A stretch of DNA of 64,000 nucleotides, from positions 2,790,001 to 2,854,000 of the forward strand of contig OZ253960.1 of the NCBI GenBank assembly GCA_965267435.1, in the 5' to 3' direction. A program made the translations under genes and the position numbers. The notes beneath the pieces were generated by a model. The model was not told the DNA's origin. It ran no database searches and saw only the letters and a program-made list of their open reading frames with translations. Below, in pieces: positions 25,555 through 33,495 of the stretch. Source of the DNA: JAWPMT01 sp965267435 (lineage in GTDB: Bacteria > Bacteroidota > Bacteroidia > Cytophagales > Cyclobacteriaceae). How positions within the stretch are numbered: position 1 is the first letter of the stretch; the number at the start of each line of letters is the position of its first letter.

Positions 25555-26050
25555 ATTCGTTATCGTTAATTCTCTCCAGGATCTCGATCTGACGGGAAAG
25601 GATGTCCAGTCTGATCTTTAGGTTCATGATCATCGCGTCACGAACTTTTTGATCCATGATGTCATTTTCAAATTGGTCTTTGAGTTCCTTGTACAAATCA
25701 TCCAGCTGATGCAGGTCATTCTCGAAGCTTTCTTCCAGCGCTGCTGATTCGTACATCGCCAGTTGTTGCCTCTTGTCCTCTATCAATTCGGTATAGTAGC
25801 GCTCAACCTGCTCCAACTCAGACAGCTCGGCCACGGACTGTGGCTTGTCACCACCCGTTTTATCCACCAGCAGGGCCACAGTGGAGACCAGAAATAGGAT
25901 CGCCGCATACTTCCACAGACCATACTTCCATCGTGGTCGATGCTCCTTTTCGAGCCCTTCATTGATAGCCGACCAAACACCATCCGATGGCGACTCGCTA
26001 TCAAACGTGGACCGATGGTCTCTGACAAGTTTTTCTAAGTAATCACCCAT
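25526..26050 (-). CDS. Single-pass membrane protein, probable anti-sigma factor
   Basis: A 174-residue protein. The cytoplasmic part (residues ~1-45) begins MGDYLEKLVRDHRSTFDS and contains GVWSAINEGLEKEHRPRW, a layout seen in Bacteroidota ECF anti-sigma factors. One TM helix (YAAILFLVSTVALLV) follows at residues ~49-63. The remainder is a predicted periplasmic coiled coil rich in Glu, Asp, Lys and Leu (residues ~78-165). It overlaps the upstream sigma gene by 8 bp and the downstream DUF4097 gene by 29 bp. The anti-sigma role is inferred from position and topology, not from a recognised zinc-binding or FecR domain. Confidence 0.75.
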   Translation of the reverse strand: MGDYLEKLVRDHRSTFDSESPSDGVWSAINEGLEKEHRPRWKYGLWKYAAILFLVSTVALLVDKTGGDKPQSVAELSELEQVERYYTELIEDKRQQLAMYESAALEESFENDLHQLDDLYKELKDQFENDIMDQKVRDAMIMNLKIRLDILSRQIEILERINDNEYGDEETDLI

Positions 26051-26594
26051 AGTTCACCTTCCTTTCCACAATATCTCTCAGTTTCTTTTTGGCGCGATTG
26101 TACTGTGATTTCGACGTAGATACGGAGACACCGAGTATTTCGGAGATCTCCACATGATCATACCCCTCCAACAGGTACAAACTCAAAACAGTCCTGAAAC
26201 CCGGGGGCAATTGATTGATCCCCTCCTTGATGAATTCCACTTCCACGGTGCTATTGCCCTCGTCGGGCCATTCATAGTGATCTGCCACTTCGGTGTCGTC
26301 CATGGTCTGCAAGAGCACCTGCTTCTTCTGCTTGTTGATACTCTTGTTGATCACAATCCGCTTGAGCCATGCACCAAATGACGCCTCACCTCGATAGGAC
26401 GGCAGCATGCGGAATGCCGACAGAAATGATTCCTGCAAGACATCTTCCGCCTCCTCCTGGGTTCCTACTATTCGAAGTGCCGTGTTGTACATAGCTTTAT
26501 TGTATAACTTATATAACTCATATTGCGCTACACGATCATTCGATCTGCACCGATCAATCAGTTCCTGATGAATATTTACAGTAGCTTTGTTCAA
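26043..26594 (-). CDS. ECF RNA polymerase sigma factor (RpoE-like)
   Basis: A 183-residue group 4 sigma factor. Region 2 (residues ~22-90) has LYNKAMYNTALRIVG and EEAEDVLQESFLSAF. Region 4 (residues ~125-178) has LYLLEGYDHVEISEILGVS followed by a helix-turn-helix tail SKSQYNRAKKKLR. It heads a three-gene leftward operon with the membrane coiled-coil protein (8-bp overlap) and the DUF4097 protein, and probably transcribes that operon itself. It is divergent from the barrel protein at 26708, with 113 bp between the two start codons. Confidence 0.95.
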   Translation of the reverse strand: MNKATVNIHQELIDRCRSNDRVAQYELYKLYNKAMYNTALRIVGTQEEAEDVLQESFLSAFRMLPSYRGEASFGAWLKRIVINKSINKQKKQVLLQTMDDTEVADHYEWPDEGNSTVEVEFIKEGINQLPPGFRTVLSLYLLEGYDHVEISEILGVSVSTSKSQYNRAKKKLRDIVERKVNYG

Positions 26595-26707
26595 TTCTCT
26601 GAGTCAGATTCGTGCTAAAGACCAGACAAATATCTCACAGTTGCATGGACGGCGGAAATATCTTCGAAAGGGCTGATGGAAACAGCTTTTTGAATTGTCT
26701 CATCTCT

Positions 26708-27355
26708 ATGAGGAAGTGCCTGCTCATCCTGCTACTTTGCGCCCATTTTCCGCTACTGGCTCAAACGGTAGACGAGGACTCAATCGAGGTGACTGAGGCT
26801 GAAAGTAAGAAGCTCCGATACCAGAAGCGCGCCATTTTTCTCGGCGCCGGCGTCGATCAGAGTACCGTTTTCGGATCGTTGGAGAACGCTTTGTTTTTGC
26901 GCGGAGGCGTCCAGTACCGCCAATTCATTGCCGGCGGTTTTTATTCTCATTTCGATCAAATGATTCAGCAGCAGATCATCTTTCCAAACTATTTTGACTT
27001 ACGATTCAGACATGCCGGGGGCTTCCTTGGCTACCAGATTTGGGAGCACAAACAACTAAGTGCAAACTTCCTGGTGCAATATTCGATGGGTGACGCTGTG
27101 TGGACGTCGGCGACTACGCTGGAAGACACCTTCCGTGACGAAATTAGCTTTCTGGGTCTGATTGGGGAGGTAGAGTATCGGCCCATCCGTTATGTGTGGC
27201 TGTATGTAGACATGGGTTATCGCCAGGTATTGGGACTGGACCTCGCCTCCACGAAACCTAGCGATTTGTCTGGGTTCAATTTCAACTTTGGAATAAAAAT
27301 TGGTGTCTTCTGGGAACAGACGCCGGTAATCATAACCGACGATAAAGGACAGTAA
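26708..27355 (+). CDS. Predicted outer-membrane beta-barrel protein
   Basis: A 215-residue protein from ATG 26708. An upstream start at 26612 would bury the signal peptide 32 residues in, so it is rejected. The signal is MRKCLLILLLCAHFPLLAQ. The mature part has about eight amphipathic strands, with aromatic girdles such as YRQFIAGGFYSHFDQM and VWLYVDMGYRQVLGLD, and resembles small OmpA/PorT-like barrels. It ends one base before the pseudoenzyme lipoprotein, so it looks like the first gene of the six-gene unit that includes fecI, fecR and the TonB receptor. Confidence 0.72.
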   Translation: MRKCLLILLLCAHFPLLAQTVDEDSIEVTEAESKKLRYQKRAIFLGAGVDQSTVFGSLENALFLRGGVQYRQFIAGGFYSHFDQMIQQQIIFPNYFDLRFRHAGGFLGYQIWEHKQLSANFLVQYSMGDAVWTSATTLEDTFRDEISFLGLIGEVEYRPIRYVWLYVDMGYRQVLGLDLASTKPSDLSGFNFNFGIKIGVFWEQTPVIITDDKGQ

Positions 27356-27356
27356 G

Positions 27357-28436
27357 ATGAAAGCAGTAAGATTTTTCCTTGTTCTTCCCATCTTGATGGC
27401 CGCCTGCTATACGGGAGATGAAGTGCCCCCAGATCAAGAAGTATGGGACTATGCCTTCCCGTCGGACGTGGGCATGAGCGAGAATGGCTTGCTGGAAATT
27501 AATAGTGGCGTCACCTCCGGCTCTTTCCAGAGTGTGCGGTCCATGATCATCATCAAGGATGATAAGCTGGTTTTTGAGAACTATTACCTTGGAGACCAAA
27601 GATCGTCGGTTCGCTCAATTGGTCGTAGCTCCCCTATCGTAACGGTCCTGGCCCTCGGCATTGCGATAGAAGAGGGCTTCCTGGGCGGGGTGACTACACC
27701 CATCAACGACGTATTACCCATTCAGTACGACGACATCTTCGCCTCGAACCCCACGAAACGACAGATCACCATCGAGCACTTGCTCCTGAATAGAAGTGGC
27801 TTGTCATGGAACGAAGGTGTGCGAAACCTCGGCGATCCACGAAATGACATCAACGCGGTCCAGGGCACTGCGGACTGGGTCCGGTATGTTCTCGAGCAAC
27901 CAATGGAGGCGCAACCCGATACGCGTTTCAATCTCAACTCCATGGGCGGTATGGTGATCGCCAAAGCGATCGAAACGGCAGTTGATCAACCATTTGAGGA
28001 CTTTGTTCAGGAAAGGTTGTTTGATCCTCTGGGAATCGAAGAATTTCGGTGGGCGGAAGATCCAGCAGGCAATATCAACGCCGGAACCGGTTTCAGCACC
28101 ACAACTTTAGAACTGACCAAACTGGGTTATCTCTATCTGAAAGAAGGGCTTTGGCAGGGGGATCGGATTGTCTCCGAGGCATGGATTGAAGATGCAGTGA
28201 CCGTCCGTTTACAGATCACCAATACGATCAACTACGGCTATGGATGGCACCTATTTGCCGACGAATTGAACTTCCCGAAGCTGACGCCAAACGACACCTA
28301 CTTTTTTCCCCAACATATCTTCATCAATCCCTCAAAAAACATGGTCATTGCTTTCAGCACTGACAACCTCTTTCTCCCCACATTCAGTCCTCCCCTATTT
28401 TTGTACACTGAGGTAATCACGCCGTTTATCCAGTAG
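27357..28436 (+). CDS. Beta-lactamase-fold lipoprotein with degenerate catalytic motifs
   Basis: A 359-residue member of the serine-hydrolase (class C beta-lactamase) family. It has a lipoprotein signal (LPILMAAC, lipid-modified Cys17). The fold is recognisable from ALGIAIEEGFLGG, ITIEHLLLNRSGLSW and WVRYVLEQPMEAQPD. The three catalytic sites are altered: SxxK reads S87-I-G-R90, the Tyr of YxN is Leu193 (FNLNS), and the H/K-T-G-like glycine turn near the C-terminus is replaced by YFFPQHIF. It is therefore probably a non-catalytic ligand-binding protein. It lies 1 bp after the barrel gene and 1 bp before fecI, so it is tightly tied to that signalling operon. Confidence 0.85.
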   Translation: MKAVRFFLVLPILMAACYTGDEVPPDQEVWDYAFPSDVGMSENGLLEINSGVTSGSFQSVRSMIIIKDDKLVFENYYLGDQRSSVRSIGRSSPIVTVLALGIAIEEGFLGGVTTPINDVLPIQYDDIFASNPTKRQITIEHLLLNRSGLSWNEGVRNLGDPRNDINAVQGTADWVRYVLEQPMEAQPDTRFNLNSMGGMVIAKAIETAVDQPFEDFVQERLFDPLGIEEFRWAEDPAGNINAGTGFSTTTLELTKLGYLYLKEGLWQGDRIVSEAWIEDAVTVRLQITNTINYGYGWHLFADELNFPKLTPNDTYFFPQHIFINPSKNMVIAFSTDNLFLPTFSPPLFLYTEVITPFIQ

Positions 28437-28437
28437 A

Positions 28438-28992
28438 ATGCCTGAAAATATCGACGACTTCCCAAGTATCCGACAAGGTGACCTGAAGGCTTACGAGCGA
28501 TTCTTCAAGGGCCACTATGCGGACATCGTGCGGTTCACCAATCGCTTTGTCCGCAGTCAACAGATCGCTGAGGAGATCGCTCAGGAGGTGTTTATGTATA
28601 TCTGGGAGAAGCGCGAGACCATTGAAATTCAAAGTTCGCTTCGCAGCTATTTGTATTCGGCGGCAAAGAACCGGTCCATCAATTACCTAAAGCTCGAACT
28701 ACCCAAGGCCCAGGCACAAATGGATATCTCAGAGCATGAAGTAGGTTTTGAGACACCTACGAAAGATGAAGGTCAGGCAAGGTATGTATCACAAATGGTG
28801 AAACAGGCTGTCGACGCCTTACCGAAAAAATGTCGCGAAATATTTATACTCAGTCGAAATGCGGGGCTGACCTACGATGAGATCGCAGAGGAGCTCGATC
28901 TGTCGAAAAAAACCGTAGAAAACCAGATGGGAATCGCCCTCAAAAAGCTCAGAGAGGCACTCCGCCCGCTATTGAAAACATTAAACGAGTGA
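28438..28992 (+). CDS. FecI-type ECF RNA polymerase sigma factor
   Basis: A 184-residue sigma factor of the Bacteroidota FecI-like branch. Region 2 is YADIVRFTNRFVRSQQIAEEIAQEVFMYIWEKR, spread over residues ~24-60. Region 4 has KCREIFILSRNAGLTYDEIA and LSKKTVENQMGIALKKLREAL. It begins 1 bp after the lipoprotein gene and is followed after 60 bp by fecR and the TonB receptor. The expected scheme is that ligand capture by the receptor passes through the STN domain to FecR, which releases or activates this factor to transcribe the receptor operon. Confidence 0.94.
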   Translation: MPENIDDFPSIRQGDLKAYERFFKGHYADIVRFTNRFVRSQQIAEEIAQEVFMYIWEKRETIEIQSSLRSYLYSAAKNRSINYLKLELPKAQAQMDISEHEVGFETPTKDEGQARYVSQMVKQAVDALPKKCREIFILSRNAGLTYDEIAEELDLSKKTVENQMGIALKKLREALRPLLKTLNE

Positions 28993-29052
28993 GAACGGAA
29001 AAAAAAAGAAAAAGTTTAGGGGTGCTCGTGATTTTATTTGACCTACCTACGT

Positions 29053-29970
29053 ATGGACCACCAATTACTTGAGGGATACAACCAGATGCACTATGGCGGT
29101 AATAAAGATACCGTCGTGGATAAGGAGCTAAAGGTCCTATACGAGCTCACTGGAGAAGAGACGGAGCTCTCCATCGACTCTTCTGCAGCGTGGGAAAACT
29201 TCCAATCTCAGATCGAACCCCAGACCGTTCATCGCTCCCTAAATTTCAACTTCTTAAAAGTCGCCGCGGTCATCCTCATCACCTGTGGCCTTGGGCTCGC
29301 CGGCTACTTCTTTGTCGGCCAATCACAGAATGGTCCCGAGATGATCGCATTTGAGAACTCCGGTGCCAGCACCGAAAGCTTGTTGCTACCTGATGGCTCT
29401 CAAGTTTGGCTCCGCCAAGGTGCGATGATTACGTACGCCGAGGGTTTTGAAAATCGTGAAGTATCGTTCGACGGTGAGGGCTACTTCGACATCACCAAAG
29501 GACAAGGCACATTCACCATTGCAACGGGTGACGGTCTGTCCATCACGGTGCTAGGGACTGAGTTTGGCGTGAATACAACGAATGCCAATACAGTTGTTCA
29601 GGTCACTGAGGGTCGGGTAGCACTAAGTGCCGGGGCGAACTCGCTTGAAATAACAGCCGGCGAAACCGGTGTGTATCGACGATCAAAGGAACAAATCCTC
29701 AAATCCTCAAAAGATGCTACCAATGCGCTTGCATGGAAGACGGGTCATTTCAAATTTGATGATCTGCCATTGTCTGAGGCCATCGAATTGCTCCAGTCTT
29801 TTTATCCTGACGAGATCGTCCTTCAAGACTCCGCACTGGGCACATGTCGTGTGACCGGAGAGTTCAAAGATCAGTCGCTGAGCGACATTCTGGAAGATAT
29901 TTGCTTTGTCCTTTCCCTGAAGGTGGAAAAGAGCGACAATTCCTATCTCCTATCTGGAGAAGGTTGCTGA
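29053..29970 (+). CDS. FecR-family anti-sigma factor/transducer
   Basis: A 305-residue inner-membrane regulator. Residues ~1-70 are the cytoplasmic sigma-binding part. A TM helix (VAAVILITCGLGLAGYFFVG) lies around residues 77-97. A periplasmic FecR beta domain covers ~105-215 (LLLPDGSQVWLRQGAMITY, ISITVLGTEFGVN-like core). A C-terminal DUF4974 domain covers ~230-305 (FKFDDLPLSEAIELLQSFY). The start ATG at 29053 is preferred over a TTG five codons upstream. It pairs with the FecI-type factor and with the STN domain of the next gene's receptor. Confidence 0.94.
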   Translation: MDHQLLEGYNQMHYGGNKDTVVDKELKVLYELTGEETELSIDSSAAWENFQSQIEPQTVHRSLNFNFLKVAAVILITCGLGLAGYFFVGQSQNGPEMIAFENSGASTESLLLPDGSQVWLRQGAMITYAEGFENREVSFDGEGYFDITKGQGTFTIATGDGLSITVLGTEFGVNTTNANTVVQVTEGRVALSAGANSLEITAGETGVYRRSKEQILKSSKDATNALAWKTGHFKFDDLPLSEAIELLQSFYPDEIVLQDSALGTCRVTGEFKDQSLSDILEDICFVLSLKVEKSDNSYLLSGEGC

Positions 29971-30012
29971 AACATGGCTTAATTTTACCCGTTCCTTCGT
30001 GAAACGGGGCCA

Positions 30013-32640
30013 ATGATTCGACGTCTTCCTGTAGCACTACTTGCGATTTTCTTTTTCACCGCTCAATTCTCCTTTGGACAGAAGACGACCATTCGACTCC
30101 GCAAAGGAGACATCCAATTGCGCGTGCTCATCGAAGAAATCAAATCCCAATCCGACGTCAATCTGATCTACAGTCCTACTCGGATCCCTGACCGCACCGT
30201 GACTCTTGAAAAAGAGACTTACAACCTCGAGCAAATCCTCGGTGTACTGGAGAATGCCGGCATCAGCGTAAAGAAAGAGCGCGATCGATACCTCCTGGTT
30301 CCCGGACCACCAACGCTCAGTATCAGCAACTTCACACTCAAGGGGTATGTGCGGGACAGTCATACAGGTGAGGCACTCATCGGAGCCAATGTCTTCATCT
30401 CCGATACAGATATCGGCGTGAGTACCAATAGCTATGGCTTCTACTCCCTCACACTACCTCGGGGAACGTATGACATTGGGACTTCATTCGTCGGATACGA
30501 AGATCAGACCACGACCCTGGACCTTTCCAGTAACAAGCCCCTGAACCTTACGCTTGAACCAAGAACGCAGCAGTTGGGATCAGTGACCATCTCCTCACGG
30601 CCAGCCTACTACAACGTGCAAAGTATGGTGCCCGGCATCAATACGCTGGATTTCAACACCGACAACCATATCCCCTATTTCATGGGAGAGGTAGATGTAT
30701 TTCAGGGGTCCCTGCTACTACCCGGCATTCGCAACCTCGGTGAGCAGGCCAGTGGCATCAATGTCCGTGGAGGAGGCATCGATGAAAACCTGATCCTATT
30801 TGACGAAGCACCGATCTACAATCCCAGTCACTACTTTGGCTTGATATCGATCTTTAATCCAGAGTCAGTCAATGACATCCAGTTCTATAAGGGCTTTTTC
30901 CCTCCGGCCTATGGCGGCAGGGCCTCGTCTGTCGTCGAGGTCCACCAAAAGGATGGAAATGATCAAGAACACCATGTGGAAGGTGGCTTGGGCTTGCTAT
31001 CTGCCCGCCTAATGGCAGAGGGACCCATCTCAAAGGGCAAAAGTTCTTTCCTCGTTTCCTTTCGCCAATCGCTTCTGGACCCCAACCAGTTGGTGCCTGC
31101 TCAAAACGAGATCGACACGCGGGCTTTATTCACAGACGTTAACCTGAAAATGAATTGGAAAATCAATGAACGGAACACGCTCTTCGTTTCGGGCTATTTC
31201 GGTAATGACCGCAGCTCGACGGGCTTTGGCACTGACCTCCGGTGGGGCAACCGAACGTTCACCACACGCTGGAACCGACAATATGGGCGTCGGCTCTTCA
31301 GTCATTTTTCGCTGGTGGTAAGTGAGTATAATTACCGCATTCGCGAGCCTCGCGAGGCAGGCTCCTTCATCGGCAAGTTTAGGGTGATCGACTACAGCCT
31401 CAAGGCCGATCAATCGTTCTATGTTTCGCCAAAATCACTCATCTCTTTTGGGGCCATCGCCACACTCCACCGATTGAAACCCGGTGAGCGATTGCCTTTT
31501 GATCCCGATGACACGTCCACAAACCCACTGGAATTGGATTCTGAGCACGGATTGGAAACAGGGGTCTATGCTTCTCATGAATGGACGATCAGTCCCAAGC
31601 TCAAAATACTTTACGGTTTTCGCCTTTCCAGCCTGCTCAATTTTGGCCCTGCACAGAAACGCATCTATGCTCCGGGCGAACCCCGGACCGACGACGCCCT
31701 CGTGGGCATTGATTCCATTCCGTCGGGGAAGATCTTTGACCCTTTTCTGAATATCGAACCGCGCATCTCCCTCAACTGGAACTGGCAACGTAACTCAGCC
31801 ATCAAGGCATCCTATAATCGCAACTACCAGTACATCCATCTCATATCGAACACCGTAACGCCCAACCCTACGGATATCTGGAAACTGAGCGATAGATACC
31901 TGCCCCCCACACGAACGGATCATGTATCACTAGGCTTGTATCAAAACTTCCAGGACGATCAATGGGAAGGTTATGTCGAGGCCTTCTACAAAAACGTGGA
32001 CAATGCCATTGAGTATCGCGACGGAGCCGACCTGGTCTTCAATCCGGCAATCGAAACGGAGCTCCTCACGGCCCGGGGTCGCGCGTACGGCCTCGAATTT
32101 TACATCAAGAAAAACTCTGGAAAGAATAAAGGTTGGATTAGCTACACGCTATCAAGGGTGGAGAGGAAGATCATCAGCGACTTCGAAGAGGATCTGGTAA
32201 ACGATGGCGCCTACTATCCCGATGACAACGACCGGCCGCATGATCTATCGGTTGTCTACATTAGACAACTTACTCCACGTCTTGGGCTCTCATCTAGCTT
32301 CAACTACAGCACGGGGCGGCCCATCACTTTGCCGGTGGCCAAATACACTTTCGAAGGTAATCCAATCCCTCACTTCATTGGGCGAAACCAAAGTCGTATC
32401 ACTGACTATCATCGATTGGACTTCTCATTAAGGCTGGAAGGTAAACGCGTGAAAAAGAATGGTCAAATGAGAAAGTATGAGGACTATTGGACATTCACCG
32501 TCTACAATGCCTATGCGCGCAAGAATGCGTTTAGCTACTTTTTCAGGGAATCTGAAGAAATGCCCGGTGAAACCGAAATAGTCCGGTACAGTGTGTTCTA
32601 CACGGCCGTTCCGGCATTAACCTACAATTTCAGATTTTGA
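30013..32640 (+). CDS. TonB-dependent receptor with STN signalling domain
   Basis: An 875-residue outer-membrane receptor. The signal peptide is residues 1-22. An STN (secretin/TonB N-terminal) domain covers ~25-98 and contacts FecR. A carboxypeptidase-regulatory-like beta domain covers ~109-185 (KGYVRDSHTGEALIGANVFI). The plug (~210-330) contains VRGGGIDENLILFDEAPIYN, and a 22-strand barrel extends to the C-terminal aromatic YNFRF. It is not paired with a SusD-like gene; a DUF4249 lipoprotein follows, a combination distinct from glycan-uptake SusCD. The substrate is unknown. The stop overlaps the start of the DUF4249 gene. Confidence 0.95.
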   Translation: MIRRLPVALLAIFFFTAQFSFGQKTTIRLRKGDIQLRVLIEEIKSQSDVNLIYSPTRIPDRTVTLEKETYNLEQILGVLENAGISVKKERDRYLLVPGPPTLSISNFTLKGYVRDSHTGEALIGANVFISDTDIGVSTNSYGFYSLTLPRGTYDIGTSFVGYEDQTTTLDLSSNKPLNLTLEPRTQQLGSVTISSRPAYYNVQSMVPGINTLDFNTDNHIPYFMGEVDVFQGSLLLPGIRNLGEQASGINVRGGGIDENLILFDEAPIYNPSHYFGLISIFNPESVNDIQFYKGFFPPAYGGRASSVVEVHQKDGNDQEHHVEGGLGLLSARLMAEGPISKGKSSFLVSFRQSLLDPNQLVPAQNEIDTRALFTDVNLKMNWKINERNTLFVSGYFGNDRSSTGFGTDLRWGNRTFTTRWNRQYGRRLFSHFSLVVSEYNYRIREPREAGSFIGKFRVIDYSLKADQSFYVSPKSLISFGAIATLHRLKPGERLPFDPDDTSTNPLELDSEHGLETGVYASHEWTISPKLKILYGFRLSSLLNFGPAQKRIYAPGEPRTDDALVGIDSIPSGKIFDPFLNIEPRISLNWNWQRNSAIKASYNRNYQYIHLISNTVTPNPTDIWKLSDRYLPPTRTDHVSLGLYQNFQDDQWEGYVEAFYKNVDNAIEYRDGADLVFNPAIETELLTARGRAYGLEFYIKKNSGKNKGWISYTLSRVERKIISDFEEDLVNDGAYYPDDNDRPHDLSVVYIRQLTPRLGLSSSFNYSTGRPITLPVAKYTFEGNPIPHFIGRNQSRITDYHRLDFSLRLEGKRVKKNGQMRKYEDYWTFTVYNAYARKNAFSYFFRESEEMPGETEIVRYSVFYTAVPALTYNFRF

Positions 32641-33482
32641 GTAGGACGCTAAACATATGGAGCCTATTGATCATTGTGACGATCCTCTCTTGCGAGGAAC
32701 CAATTACAATTGAATTGCCCTCCGCAGATAATTTGGTCGTGGTCGAAGGCTTCATTACCAACGAAGTCAAGACACAGGAGGTAATTCTCTCCCGCACTCA
32801 GGGCTTCAATGAATCCTCCCGGGATCTGTCTATTCCCGACGCCCAGGTCAGCGTTTTTGACCTTTCTGGCAACATCTTCCCATTTCACTTCGAAGAAGGC
32901 ATTTATCGATCTGACTCAATCTTCGCCGGCGAGATAGGCCGACAGTATGCGTTGCTGGCAGTGCTCCCAGAGGGCGATACCATCACCTCGCCCTTTGTGT
33001 TGATGCCCGATGTAGTACCTATCGACCTATTGATCTTCGACTCTTTTGAGGAGCCATCGCCGGAAGATCCGAGTATCATCCTCGACATCTATTTCCCGGT
33101 AGTCTGGGCTACAGACCCCGCCAATCGCCGGAACTATTATCGGTATGTTTTCTCTCGTAATGATACGATTTTCAATGAGCCCCAGGACATCGAGCTTCTC
33201 GAAGACATAGCCATCAATGGTAATTCCTTTCCTAATGAATTTCGCTCGTTTCGCTTCGAAGCCGGTGATGTGGCCACATGCGAGCTGCGTTCTATCAACA
33301 AGGACGCCTATAACTTCTTCCGTCTACTCAGAAATCAGACCACTTCGCTCGGCACAGCGGCCGGTACCTCGCCAGCAAGCATAGATGGCAACTTGAAGAA
33401 CGAAACTAATCCGGATAATGTCGTTCTGGGATTCTTTGGTTGCTATTCACTGTCCAGGGCCTCGGCGGTATTGGAGCCGTGA
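32637..33482 (+). CDS. DUF4249 lipoprotein, partner of the TonB receptor
   Basis: A 281-residue surface or periplasmic lipoprotein. The start is a TTG (32637-32639) inside the receptor's TGA stop (32638-32640). It is the only start that yields a full lipoprotein signal, MSRTLNIWSLLIIVTILSC, with lipid-modified Cys19. The mature part has the DUF4249 pattern: LVVVEGFITNE near the N-terminus, two beta-rich halves, and a late FFRLLRNQTTSLGTAAG segment. DUF4249 genes nearly always follow TonB receptors of this STN type, and the product probably helps capture ligand. It converges on the TPR/kinase gene with 13 bp between the stops. Confidence 0.9.
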   Translation: MSRTLNIWSLLIIVTILSCEEPITIELPSADNLVVVEGFITNEVKTQEVILSRTQGFNESSRDLSIPDAQVSVFDLSGNIFPFHFEEGIYRSDSIFAGEIGRQYALLAVLPEGDTITSPFVLMPDVVPIDLLIFDSFEEPSPEDPSIILDIYFPVVWATDPANRRNYYRYVFSRNDTIFNEPQDIELLEDIAINGNSFPNEFRSFRFEAGDVATCELRSINKDAYNFFRLLRNQTTSLGTAAGTSPASIDGNLKNETNPDNVVLGFFGCYSLSRASAVLEP

Positions 33483-33495
33483 TCCTGTAAGCAGG

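Noticed and set aside
29988..30008. CCCGTT/AACGGG hairpin between fecR and the receptor gene
   Set aside because: Only 6 bp with a 9-nt loop and no T-run; likely by chance.
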